Shown: positions 8,274 through 16,027 of the stretch, piece by piece
Layout of the letters: the number at the start of each line of letters is the position of its first letter
Position numbering within the stretch: position 1 is the first letter of the stretch
Assembly (NCBI RefSeq): GCF_014779655.1
Contig: NZ_JACXYX010000002.1
Span: forward strand, 62,001 to 126,000
DNA length: 64,000 nt
From: Nocardioides ganghwensis
GTDB taxonomy: Bacteria > Actinomycetota > Actinomycetes > Propionibacteriales > Nocardioidaceae
Reading direction: 5' to 3'
The notes under the pieces: generated by a model
Told to the model about the DNA's origin: nothing
Databases searched by the model: none
The model's input: only the letters and a program-made list of their open reading frames with translations
Made by a program: the position numbers and the translations under genes

Positions 8274-9104
8274 ATGGAGTTCACCTCCGACGCCGCGCGC
8301 GCCCACTACGACGCCGTACGCGACGTCCTCGACGGTGTGGTCGTCGGGCTCGACTTCGACGGCACTCTCTCGCCGGTGGTGGACGACCCCGAGGCCGCCC
8401 GCCTGCACCCCGGGGCCCCCGGCGCGCTGCTCGAGCTCGCCGAGGCGGTCCGGGCCGTCGCGGTGATCACCGGGCGTCCGGCGCGCCAGGCGATCGCGAT
8501 GGGTGACCTCGACGCGCTCGGCAACGCCATGCTCGACCGCGGGGCCGAGCTCTTCGTCTTCGGCCAGTACGGCAACGAGCGGTGGTCGGCCACCGAGCAG
8601 CGGATCCGCTCGCCCCGCCCGCCGGCCGGGCTCGCGAGCTTCGAGCGCGAGCTGCCCCAGGTGCTGCGCGGCGCCGGGGCGGCCGACGCCTACGTCGAGG
8701 AGAAGGGCCTGGCCGTCGCGGTCCACACCCGGCGGATGGACGACCCGGCGGGGGCCTTCGAGAGGCTCGTCAAGCCGATCGCCGCCCTCGCCGAGCGCCA
8801 CCGCCTCACCATCGAGCCGGGCCGCAACGTCATCGAGATCCGCTCGGGTGACATGCACAAGGGCCAGGCCGTGCGCACCTTCGTCGCCGAGCAGGAGGCC
8901 ACGGGCGTGGTCTTCGGCGGCGACGACCTCGGTGACGTCGAGGCCTTCGAGGCCGTCCGCGCGCTGCGCGCCGACGGCCTGCCCGGTCTCGTCGTCTGCT
9001 CGGCGTCGCACGAGCAGCCCGACCTCGTACGCCTGGCCGACGTGGTCGTCGACGGCCCTGCCGGGGTGGTGGACCTGCTCAGCAGCCTCGCTCGCCGGCG
9101 CTGA
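8274..9104 (+). CDS. otsB: trehalose-6-phosphate phosphatase
   Basis: This 276-residue HAD-superfamily phosphatase hydrolyses trehalose-6-phosphate to trehalose, completing the OtsA pathway. HAD motif I is GLDFDGTLS (nucleophile Asp27, acid/base Asp29), motif II is VAVITGRP, and motif IV is GGDDLGDVEAF. The ATG at 8274 gives the usual family length; a TTG 12 nt upstream is an alternative. The gene diverges from otsA with the DUF3263 and LytR_C genes between, so the two trehalose genes are not in one operon. Confidence 0.93.
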   Translation: MEFTSDAARAHYDAVRDVLDGVVVGLDFDGTLSPVVDDPEAARLHPGAPGALLELAEAVRAVAVITGRPARQAIAMGDLDALGNAMLDRGAELFVFGQYGNERWSATEQRIRSPRPPAGLASFERELPQVLRGAGAADAYVEEKGLAVAVHTRRMDDPAGAFERLVKPIAALAERHRLTIEPGRNVIEIRSGDMHKGQAVRTFVAEQEATGVVFGGDDLGDVEAFEAVRALRADGLPGLVVCSASHEQPDLVRLADVVVDGPAGVVDLLSSLARRR

Positions 9105-9199
9105 CCGAGCCGGCGGGCGGACGCCCACCCGCACCGCGGCGCGACCACATCGTGGACTCGATGTGCGCATCGTGAGACGGCCCGCCTAGGCTGAGCCTG

Positions 9200-9335
9200 C
9201 TCATCACGAGGGACTGAGGGAACGGCCCGTTGAAGTCCCGGCAACCACCCGCGAGCCTCCTGTCCGGAATCATCCGGCCAGTCGCGGGAGCAGGTGCCAA
9301 ATCCGGCCCACGCGAGAGTCGCGGGGACAGATGAG
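9200..9335 (+). promoter_or_regulatory. SAM-I (S-box) riboswitch
   Basis: The leader closes with a P1 stem, CTCATC (9200-9205) against GATGAG (9330-9335). Between them lie the S-box core blocks GAGGGACTGAGGGAACGGCC, GAAGTCCCGGCAACC and CAGGTGCCAAATCC. A TAGGCT -10 box (9187-9192) puts transcription start near the 5' strand of P1. The 3' strand of P1 directly abuts the AAGGAGG ribosome-binding site (9336-9342) of the next gene and no oligo-T terminator is visible. I infer that SAM binding reduces translation initiation. The class is SAM-I rather than SAM-IV by its conserved blocks. Confidence 0.9.
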
Positions 9336-9347
9336 AAGGAGGACTTC

Positions 9348-10634
9348 ATGAGCACCCTGCTGGACGAGACCACGAGCACGACGACCCCGCGCAAGGGCCT
9401 GCGGGAGGGTGCCTTCGGCAACGCCCGCGCCCTGACCTGCCGCGAGTGCGGCCACGAGGTCGAGCTCGGCCCGTCGTACGCCTGTCCGGAGTGTTTCGGG
9501 CCACTGGAGGTGGCCTACGACTTCCCGACGGTGACCCGCGAGGAGATCGCCGCCGGACCCCGCAACATCTGGCGCTACAAGGCGCTGCTGCCGGTGCCGA
9601 CCGACATCGAGCAGAGCCCCAACACCGAGCCCGGCTTCACCAGGCTGCTCGAGGCGAAGAACCTCGCCCGCGAGCTCGGCATCGACAAGCTCTGGGTCAA
9701 GGACGACTCGACCAACCCCACCAACTCCTTCAAGGACCGCGTGGTCGCCTGCGCCCTGAGCGCCGCCCGCGAGCTCGACGCGAAGGTCTTCGCCTGCCCC
9801 TCCACCGGCAACCTCGCCAACGCTGTCGCCGCGGCCGGGGCCCGCGCCGGGATCCCCACGGTGGTGTTCATCCCGAGCAACCTCGAGACGCCGAAGAAGG
9901 TCAACTCGGCGGTCTTCACCGAGAAGCTCGTCGCGGTCGACGGCAACTACGACGACGTCAACAAGCTCGCCTCGGAGATCGCCGGCGAGGAGGAGGGCTG
10001 GGCGTTCGTCAACGTCAACGTGCGGCCCTTCTACGCCGAGGGCTCCAAGACCCTCGGCTACGAGATCGCCGAGCAGCTCGGCTGGCGCCTGCCCGACCAG
10101 ATCGTCATCCCCGTCGCGTCGGGCTCCCAGCTGACGAAGGTCGACAAGGCGTTCCAGGAGCTCATCGCGCTCGGCCTCGTCGAGGACAAGCCCTACAGGG
10201 TCTTCGGCGCCCAGGCGACCGGCTGCTCGCCGGTGTCGGTGGCCTACAAGGCGGAGACCGACGCGATCCGCCCGGTCAAGCCCGACACCATCGCCAAGAG
10301 CCTCGCGATCGGCAACCCCGCGGACGGCATCTACGTCCTCGACATCTGCCGCCGCACCGGCGGTGCGGTCGAGGACATCTCCGACGACGAGGTCCGCGAC
10401 GCGATCGTGCTGCTGGCCCGCACCGAGGGCATCTTCACCGAGACCGCCGGTGGCACCACGGTCGGCGTGCTCAGGAAGCTCGTCGAGACCGGCCAGCTCG
10501 ACACCTCGCTCGAGACCGTGGTGATCAACACCGGCCACGGCCTCAAGACCCTCGACTCGGTCTCCGACCGCGTCGGCCCGGCCGCGACCATCGCACCGTC
10601 CTACGACGCCTTCGTGGCGTCCGGCATCCTCTGA
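9348..10634 (+). CDS. thrC: threonine synthase-type PLP enzyme under SAM riboswitch
   Basis: The 428-residue fold-type II PLP enzyme has an N-terminal zinc ribbon (Cys31, Cys34, Cys46, Cys49 in CRECGHEVEL...ACPECFG) and a PLP-lysine loop STNPTNSFKDR with Lys129. Threonine synthases convert O-phosphohomoserine to threonine, and the actinobacterial enzymes share this ribbon. The start at 9348 is fixed by AAGGAGG 6 nt upstream. The SAM riboswitch in front and the sulfur carrier gene 16 nt behind tie it to sulfur amino-acid supply, which is unexpected for a plain threonine enzyme. It may instead, or also, add sulfur to O-phosphohomoserine (hypothesis). Confidence 0.85.
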   Translation: MSTLLDETTSTTTPRKGLREGAFGNARALTCRECGHEVELGPSYACPECFGPLEVAYDFPTVTREEIAAGPRNIWRYKALLPVPTDIEQSPNTEPGFTRLLEAKNLARELGIDKLWVKDDSTNPTNSFKDRVVACALSAARELDAKVFACPSTGNLANAVAAAGARAGIPTVVFIPSNLETPKKVNSAVFTEKLVAVDGNYDDVNKLASEIAGEEEGWAFVNVNVRPFYAEGSKTLGYEIAEQLGWRLPDQIVIPVASGSQLTKVDKAFQELIALGLVEDKPYRVFGAQATGCSPVSVAYKAETDAIRPVKPDTIAKSLAIGNPADGIYVLDICRRTGGAVEDISDDEVRDAIVLLARTEGIFTETAGGTTVGVLRKLVETGQLDTSLETVVINTGHGLKTLDSVSDRVGPAATIAPSYDAFVASGIL

Positions 10635-10650
10635 CAGGCAGGAACCCGAC

Positions 10651-10926
10651 ATGGCAGTCTCCGTACGGATCCCGACCATCCTGCGCACCTACACCGGGGG
10701 CGAGTCCGAGGTGAGCGCCGAGGGCGACACCCTCGCGGCCGTGCTCGACGACCTCGACGCCAGCTACGCCGGCATCAAGGGCCGGATCCTCGACGAGGCG
10801 GGCCAGCTGCGTCGGTTCGTCAACGTCTACGTCGGCAACGACGACGTGCGCTTCCTCGACGACCTCGCGACCCCCACGCCCGACGGCGTGCAGATCTCGG
10901 TGATCCCGGCGGTCGCCGGAGGCTGA
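10651..10926 (+). CDS. cysO: sulfur carrier protein CysO (MoaD/ThiS family)
   Basis: The 91-residue ubiquitin-fold carrier ends in the Gly-Gly tail (PAVAGG) that is activated to a thiocarboxylate. Its sequence (VSVRIPTILRTYTGGESEVS..., RFVNVYVGNDDVRFLDDLAT) closely resembles mycobacterial CysO, which gives sulfur to the O-phosphoserine-dependent CysM. Neither cysM nor the Mec protease gene is next to it here. It follows the threonine-synthase-type gene by 16 nt, so both are probably made from one SAM-controlled message. Confidence 0.9.
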   Translation: MAVSVRIPTILRTYTGGESEVSAEGDTLAAVLDDLDASYAGIKGRILDEAGQLRRFVNVYVGNDDVRFLDDLATPTPDGVQISVIPAVAGG

Positions 10927-10957
10927 GCGGCTCGGTCCGCGGCGGTCCGGACGGGGG

Positions 10958-11455
10958 TCACGGAGCCCGTACGTCGACGACGGCGGCGTTGCCCCGTCCG
11001 TCGATGCGCAGCTCGGCGACGGCGCCGTCGCGCAGCAGGTCCTCGGTCTCGCGCGCCTCGTCCTGGGGCAGGAACCAGCTCTCGATGCCGCACCGGATCT
11101 GCCACGACCGGTCGTCGCAGGCCAGGTAGGGGCCGTCCCCGGGCCGCTCGCGCGACCACTCGGAGGCCGTCCACACCCCGTCGCGCTCCACCAGCGTGAT
11201 GTAGAGGTCGCCGGACTCGCCGTCGTCGAGCGCGCCGAGGCCGGGCTCGACGAAGGACTGCGAGTCGTCGTGGCGCAGGTCCGGGTAGTCCAGCGCGACG
11301 TACGCCCCGCGGAACGGGTCGATCGGGTCGACGGGCGCGACCCGCACGAGGTAGGAGTCGCCGGCCAGTCGGGCGGACAGCTGCGGGGCGACACCCAGCC
11401 CGACCAGGACGAGCTGGCTCACGGCGATGACGCCGGTGGTCACGGTGCGGTTCAT
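10958..11455 (-). CDS. GDYXXLXY domain membrane-anchored protein
   Basis: The 165-residue protein has an N-terminal hydrophobic anchor (VTTGVIAVSQLVLVGLGVA) and the family signature DPFRGAYVALDY. The GDYXXLXY family is named for this motif and has no known activity; it is usually encoded beside a DUF2157 membrane protein, as here. The ATG overlaps the DUF2157 stop (ATGA), indicating translational coupling. It converges on cysO with 31 nt between. Confidence 0.85.
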   Translation of the reverse strand: MNRTVTTGVIAVSQLVLVGLGVAPQLSARLAGDSYLVRVAPVDPIDPFRGAYVALDYPDLRHDDSQSFVEPGLGALDDGESGDLYITLVERDGVWTASEWSRERPGDGPYLACDDRSWQIRCGIESWFLPQDEARETEDLLRDGAVAELRIDGRGNAAVVDVRAP

Positions 11456-12738
11456 CGGTCGGTTCCCTTCGGGGAGCTGGAGTCGGAGCCGGGAGCGGAG
11501 CCGGGGCCGGCGTTGGAGTCGGAGTCGAGTGCGGAGGCGAGCTCGCGACGTGCCCGGTCGAAGAGGAAGCCGGTGCCCAGGAAGACGGTGCCGAGGACCA
11601 CGAACAGCCAGGCGCCGGTGACGATCGGGGCGAAGACGGCGAAGCTCTGGAACGTCGTGAAGACCACGAGCCCCACCATCGCCATCCACGTCAGCGGCGG
11701 GTGGTCGCGCACGGTGCCGAGCGCGACGAGCGCCACGGCCAGCACGACGTAGGCGAGGACCGACACCGCGGCGTGGGCCCAGTCGCCGGCGTCGACGTCG
11801 GAGGGGTCCGTCCCGGTCGTCCAGAGACCGAGGAGGGTGGCGGCCACCAGCACGACCACCGCACCGAGCGGCTCCAGGACGCGCAGGCCGGGTCGGGTGA
11901 GGGCCGCGGCGGTCGCGGCGAGACCGGCGACGACGAGCGCCACCACCAGCCAGGTGGACCAGTCGATCCCGTCGCCACCGATGTCGGGCACCGCGGCGAC
12001 GAACATCGCGAGCAGCGCCATGCCGCCCGCGACGGTGCGCCAGGTCCAGGCGAAGGCGTCGATGCGCCGGTCGTGCAGCACGGCGAGCCCTGCGGCCAGG
12101 ACCGATGCCGCGCCCATCAGCATCACCACGGTGAGGCCGTTCTGCGAGTCCCACATCGGCTGCATGAACCACCACGTGACGCCGGTGAGGACCCCGACCA
12201 CGAACGGCATGTACGCCCGGGTCAGGTAGGCGTGGACGAAGGCGCCGGCCGACCACAGGCCCACGAGGCGCGGCTCGTACGCCGGCACCTGCAGCGACTG
12301 CGCGGCCTGGAAGACGACCGCGCCGGCACCGAGCGCGGCGAGGAGGCGTACGGCTCCGACGAGGGGCGCGGAGGCGCCGCGCGCGGCGAGCACCTCGCCG
12401 CCGACGAGGAACGCCAGCCACAGGGCCGCGATCGCGGCGAACCGGGTGACGGGGGACAGCTGGTCGAGGTTGGCGGCGACCAGCCAGATGAGTCCGACGC
12501 CGACGAAGCCGGCGCCGAGGTAGAGGAAGACGCGGCCGATGCTCGTGCGGGTGTGGCGCTCGGCGGGGTAGCGGGCCGAGACGCGCGACGAGATGCGCGC
12601 CGCCTGGTCCTCGCTGATGATCCCCTGCGAGGTCCAGTCGGTGAGCTCGGTGCGCAGCCAGTCGAGCTGGCGCGGCGGGACGGGGCGGGTGGCGAGGGAC
12701 GTGGCCGAGGACGATCCCGGGGCGGAGGTGTTGCTCAT
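11452..12738 (-). CDS. DUF2157 multi-pass membrane protein
   Basis: This 428-residue protein has a cytoplasmic N-terminus with the DUF2157 start (LDWLRTELTDWTSQGIISEDQAARI) and then about a dozen hydrophobic helices. It ends in a Ser/Asp/Pro-rich polar tail. It is the first gene of a two-gene unit with the GDYXXLXY protein, a pairing found in many bacteria. Function is unknown; a membrane complex of the two is a reasonable inference. Confidence 0.85.
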   Translation of the reverse strand: MSNTSAPGSSSATSLATRPVPPRQLDWLRTELTDWTSQGIISEDQAARISSRVSARYPAERHTRTSIGRVFLYLGAGFVGVGLIWLVAANLDQLSPVTRFAAIAALWLAFLVGGEVLAARGASAPLVGAVRLLAALGAGAVVFQAAQSLQVPAYEPRLVGLWSAGAFVHAYLTRAYMPFVVGVLTGVTWWFMQPMWDSQNGLTVVMLMGAASVLAAGLAVLHDRRIDAFAWTWRTVAGGMALLAMFVAAVPDIGGDGIDWSTWLVVALVVAGLAATAAALTRPGLRVLEPLGAVVVLVAATLLGLWTTGTDPSDVDAGDWAHAAVSVLAYVVLAVALVALGTVRDHPPLTWMAMVGLVVFTTFQSFAVFAPIVTGAWLFVVLGTVFLGTGFLFDRARRELASALDSDSNAGPGSAPGSDSSSPKGTDR

Positions 12739-12862
12739 GCGTCCAGCGTTCTCCTCGGGAGCCGGGTTGTCCTGAGTACATCGACCCATCTGTGGAGTGC
12801 CGTTGGGCCACGCGTCGTGCCCGGTTGCGCGGGCGTTCAGGTCGCTGTGGTTCACAGGTGTC

Positions 12863-13702
12863 GTGGCGAGCAAGCACCTGACCCGGGCCGGCGTCGCGCT
12901 GGCCGTCCTCGGCAGCGTCGCGGGAGGCACGGCGTACGGCGCGCGCGAGCTGCTGCACCGCCAGGCCGCGCAGGCACGGCGCAGGATCGGCAAACCGCTC
13001 GGCGAGCAGGCCCCGGCAGCGGACCGTCACTGGAAGAAGAGGTACGGCGCGCCGGTCGACCTGCTCCTGCTGGGCGACTCCGTGGCGGCGGGGCTGGGGG
13101 CGGAGAAGCCGAAGCACACCCTCGGCGGCCGGCTGGCCCGGGGGATCGCCGTCGGCGCCGAGCGCTCGGTGCGGCTGCGGACGGCGGCGGTCGTGGGCTC
13201 GGAGAGCAGCATGCTCGCCGCGCAGCTCGCCTCCCTTCCTCCGGCGTACCGCCCGGACGTGGCCGTCATCGTCGTCGGCGGCAACGACGTGACCCACCGG
13301 GTGCCGGTCGCGGAGTCCGTACGCCATCTCGCCGCCGCGATCGACGAGCTGCGGGCGCGCGGGGCCGAGGTGGTGGTCGGCACCTGCCCCGACCTGGGTG
13401 CCCTGCGACCCGTGCCCCAGCCGCTGCGCGCGCTGGGCTCGCGTGCGTCCCGCCAGCTCGCGGACGCCCAGCGCGTGGTCGCGCTGGACCGTGGGGCGCG
13501 CGTGGTGTCGCTCGCGCACGTCGTCGGGCCGTTCTTCATCACCAACCCGGACGAGATGTTCAGCCTGGACCGGTTCCACCCCAGCGCGCACGGCTACAAG
13601 CGCACCGCCAAGGCGATGCTGCCCTCGGTCCTCGCCGCCCTCGGCGTGGTCGGGGAGGTGCCGTTCGGGCACCACGCGCCGGGGGTCGGCGGGTCAGGCT
13701 AG
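12863..13702 (+). CDS. membrane-anchored SGNH/GDSL hydrolase
   Basis: The 279-residue protein has one N-terminal transmembrane segment and an SGNH hydrolase domain. Block I is LLLLGDSVAAGLGA (nucleophile Ser), block III is VIVVGGNDVTH (oxyanion Asn), and block V is SLDRFHPSAHGY (Asp and His). I prefer GTG 12863 to a GTG 66 nt upstream because it places the hydrophobic anchor near the N-terminus. Such enzymes remove or transfer acyl groups on envelope glycans or lipids. A methyltransferase gene begins 10 nt downstream but has its own -10 box. Confidence 0.83.
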   Translation: MASKHLTRAGVALAVLGSVAGGTAYGARELLHRQAAQARRRIGKPLGEQAPAADRHWKKRYGAPVDLLLLGDSVAAGLGAEKPKHTLGGRLARGIAVGAERSVRLRTAAVVGSESSMLAAQLASLPPAYRPDVAVIVVGGNDVTHRVPVAESVRHLAAAIDELRARGAEVVVGTCPDLGALRPVPQPLRALGSRASRQLADAQRVVALDRGARVVSLAHVVGPFFITNPDEMFSLDRFHPSAHGYKRTAKAMLPSVLAALGVVGEVPFGHHAPGVGGSG

Positions 13703-13711
13703 GGTTCCCGG

Positions 13712-14551
13712 GTGCGCACCACTGCTCGACGAGCCGGCCAGGCCGTCAAGAAGGCGGCCCGCAAGGCCGGCCGGATGCAGGCATCCTCGGAGACCGAGGT
13801 CGTCGAGACTCCGTCCGACCCCAAGGCCGAGCGTCGTCGCCGCCTCCTGGCCAGCAACCTGACCGAGCTCGCCGTCGAGTTCCGCACCGACAAGTGGGGA
13901 GTCCACAAGTACACCCCCCACTACGAGCGCCACCTCGAGCACCTGCGCGGTGAGTCCTTCACCCTGCTCGAGCTCGGCATCGGCGGCTACAAGAAGCGCC
14001 GCAGGAGCGGCGCCTCGATGAAGATGTGGCGCTGGTTCTTCCCCAAGGCACGCATCGTCGGCCTCGACATCGAGGACAAGACGTGGCTCACCCGGGGGCA
14101 CATCCACGCCTACCACGGTGACCAGACCGACCCCGAGATCCTCCGCCGGATCATCGACGAGCAGGGCGCCCCGCTGGTGGTCATCGACGACGGCAGCCAC
14201 ATCCCGGCCCACGTGCGCGAGTCGTTCCGGATCCTCTTCCCGCTGCTGCCCGACGGCGCGATCTACTGCATCGAGGACACCCAGACCTCCTACTGGCCGG
14301 CGTGGGGCGGCCAGCTCGACCCGCGCGCGCCGGGGACCTCGATGGACCTGGTCAAGGACCTCGTCGACGGCCTCAACCACGAGGAGTTCCTCGTCGAGGG
14401 CTACGAGCCGACCTACACCGACCAGTGGGTCAGAGCCGTGCACTGCTACCACAACCTCGTGATCATCGAGAAGGGCGACAACCGCGAGGGCAGCAACCGC
14501 GACGACGTCGCCCACGAGCTCTACGGCTCCTCGGAGCTCCCCGAGCAGTGA
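13712..14551 (+). CDS. MycE-like class I SAM-dependent methyltransferase
   Basis: The 279-residue enzyme begins with a basic helix and contains FRTDKWGVHKYTPHYERHL, then LLELGIGGYKKRRRSGASMK and the acidic-end strand IVGLDIEDKTWLT. VVIDDGSH follows, which carries metal-site acids in this group. This is the pattern of MycE-type sugar O-methyltransferases (macrolide and polysaccharide tailoring). A TAGGGT -10 box (13700-13705) ends 6 nt before the GTG start, so a leaderless transcript is likely. The ATP-grasp gene overlaps its end by 4 nt. The substrate, probably a glycan or glycosylated metabolite, cannot be named. Confidence 0.8.
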   Translation: MRTTARRAGQAVKKAARKAGRMQASSETEVVETPSDPKAERRRRLLASNLTELAVEFRTDKWGVHKYTPHYERHLEHLRGESFTLLELGIGGYKKRRRSGASMKMWRWFFPKARIVGLDIEDKTWLTRGHIHAYHGDQTDPEILRRIIDEQGAPLVVIDDGSHIPAHVRESFRILFPLLPDGAIYCIEDTQTSYWPAWGGQLDPRAPGTSMDLVKDLVDGLNHEEFLVEGYEPTYTDQWVRAVHCYHNLVIIEKGDNREGSNRDDVAHELYGSSELPEQ

Positions 14552-15429
14552 CCGTCCTGCTCGCCACCAGCGGCGGCCTGCCCCGGGGCGAGCCCGGCGC
14601 CGCCGTGCTCGACGCGGCGCTGCGCGAGCGCGACATCGAGTTCGCCTGGGCCCGCTGGGACGACCCGGCCGTGGACTGGGCGGCGGCCGACCTCGTGGCG
14701 GTCCGCTCGACCTGGGACTACGTCACCCGGCACACCGAGTTCCTCGCGTGGGCCTCCTCGCTGGACCAGTCCCGCCTGCTCAACGGTGCCGACGTCTTCG
14801 CCTGGAACCACGACAAGCGCTACCTCACCGACCTGGGCGACCTGCCGGCCGTGCCGACCCTGCTGGCCGACGACCGCGCCGGGCTGGCCGACGCCGTACG
14901 CCGCTTCGGCACCGCGGTCGTCAAGCCGCGCGTCGGCGCCGGGGGAGCGGGCCTCCTGGTGGTCACCGACCCCGACGACCCCCGCCTGGGCCGGCCGGTC
15001 CGCAGCCACCCCGACCACCCCGAGCTCGACGGACCATGGGTCGTGCAGCCGCTCGTGGAGTCGATCCGGGAGCACGGGGAGGCATCGGTCTACGTCATCG
15101 ACGGACGCCTCGGACAGCGCTTCGCCAAGCTGCCGGGCGAGGACGACGTACGCGTCAACGAGGAGTTCGGCGGCCGGGTGCGCGCCGTCGCGACGGGCGA
15201 CGTCGGCGACCTGGCGATGCGGGCCCACGACGCCATGGTCGAGCGGTTCGGACGGCCGGTCGACTACCTCCGCGTCGACCTCCTGCGCTGGGAGGGCTCG
15301 TGGGTGGTCAGCGAGCTCGAGCTGATCGAGCCGGGGCTCTACCTCGACGTCTCGCCCGCCAACGCGGGCCCGTTCGCCGACCTGCTCGCCGCGCGCAGGC
15401 GTACGCACGCCTGGAACGGACCTGTCTAG
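14548..15429 (+). CDS. ATP-grasp domain protein
   Basis: The 293-residue protein resembles single-chain ATP-grasp ligases of the RimK/DcsG type. Visible parts are the N-terminal VRSTWDYVTRHTEFLAW, the nucleotide-binding stretch VVKPRVGAGGAGLLVV, the hinge region WVVQPLVESIREHGEASVYV, and metal-site acids in SELELIEPGLYLD. These enzymes join a carboxylate, activated as acyl-phosphate, to an amine. It is translationally coupled (GTGA) to the MycE-like methyltransferase, which suggests joint modification of one product. The substrate is unknown. Confidence 0.75.
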   Translation: MTVLLATSGGLPRGEPGAAVLDAALRERDIEFAWARWDDPAVDWAAADLVAVRSTWDYVTRHTEFLAWASSLDQSRLLNGADVFAWNHDKRYLTDLGDLPAVPTLLADDRAGLADAVRRFGTAVVKPRVGAGGAGLLVVTDPDDPRLGRPVRSHPDHPELDGPWVVQPLVESIREHGEASVYVIDGRLGQRFAKLPGEDDVRVNEEFGGRVRAVATGDVGDLAMRAHDAMVERFGRPVDYLRVDLLRWEGSWVVSELELIEPGLYLDVSPANAGPFADLLAARRRTHAWNGPV

Positions 15430-15436
15430 ACAGGTC
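15419..15436. other. perfect 18-bp palindrome at the end of the ATP-grasp gene
   Basis: GACCTGTCTAGACAGGTC is fully self-complementary and includes the TAG stop of the ATP-grasp gene. With no loop it is a poor terminator; it looks like a dimeric repressor site of the TetR kind, about 170 nt upstream of tadE. No regulator gene is adjacent. Confidence 0.6.
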
Positions 15437-15607
15437 GGCAAACAAATCGCCACATCGCCGGTAAGGCTGACCTCATCCCCCTAGGTTGCCCGTGTTCTGC
15501 CTGCGCTGGGGGGTGCGGGCAGGGCCGGTGATCCGACATCCGTGCCGGGTCACCGTCACAACCTTCGCGGTGCCTCGACGGTGCCGCACCTGCGGGAGGA
15601 AATAGTC

Positions 15608-16027
15608 ATGCCCTTTTCACGCCCACGCGCGGAGCGCGGAGCGGCGGCTGTGGAGTTCGCACTCGTCGTGCCGCTCCTGCTGGCGGTCGTGTTCTCGATC
15701 ATCGACCTCGGGTTCGCGATCAACCGCTACACCGTGCTCAACAACGCCACCCGCGAGGGGGTGCGCGCCGCCAGCCTCAGCGCCAGCAGCAGCGAGGTGG
15801 ACGCGGTCGTCAACGACTCGCTGACCGACCTGGACGGGAAGGTGACGGTCCAGGTGACCTGCGAGACGCCGCTGGGCGGCGCGTGCGGGTCCTGGGACGG
15901 CGACCACACCGCCGGCGGGGTCGCCGTGGTGACGGCGACCTACGAGCACGCGTGGCTGACCCCGATGGGCAAGGCCCTGTCCTCGAGCCTCACGCTGTCC
16001 AAGACCAGCAAGATGAGGATCGAGTGA
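15608..16027 (+). CDS. TadE-like pilus/secretion pseudopilin
   Basis: The 139-residue protein has the TadE signature at its N-terminus: ERGAAAVEFALVVPLLLAVV with the processing-site region before a single hydrophobic helix, then INRYTVLNNATREGVRAASL. TadE proteins are minor pseudopilins of Flp/Tad systems. A GGGAGGAA site lies before the ATG. The gene overlaps the following TadG-like gene by 4 nt. No tadA, tadB, tadC, prepilin peptidase or flp gene is in the window. Confidence 0.87.
   Translation: MPFSRPRAERGAAAVEFALVVPLLLAVVFSIIDLGFAINRYTVLNNATREGVRAASLSASSSEVDAVVNDSLTDLDGKVTVQVTCETPLGGACGSWDGDHTAGGVAVVTATYEHAWLTPMGKALSSSLTLSKTSKMRIE

Noticed and set aside
9200-9335. SAM-IV class for the leader
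   Set aside because: The blocks GAGGGA...GGCCC...GAAGTCCCGGCAACC and GGTGCCAAATCC follow the SAM-I layout; the SAM-IV pattern is different.
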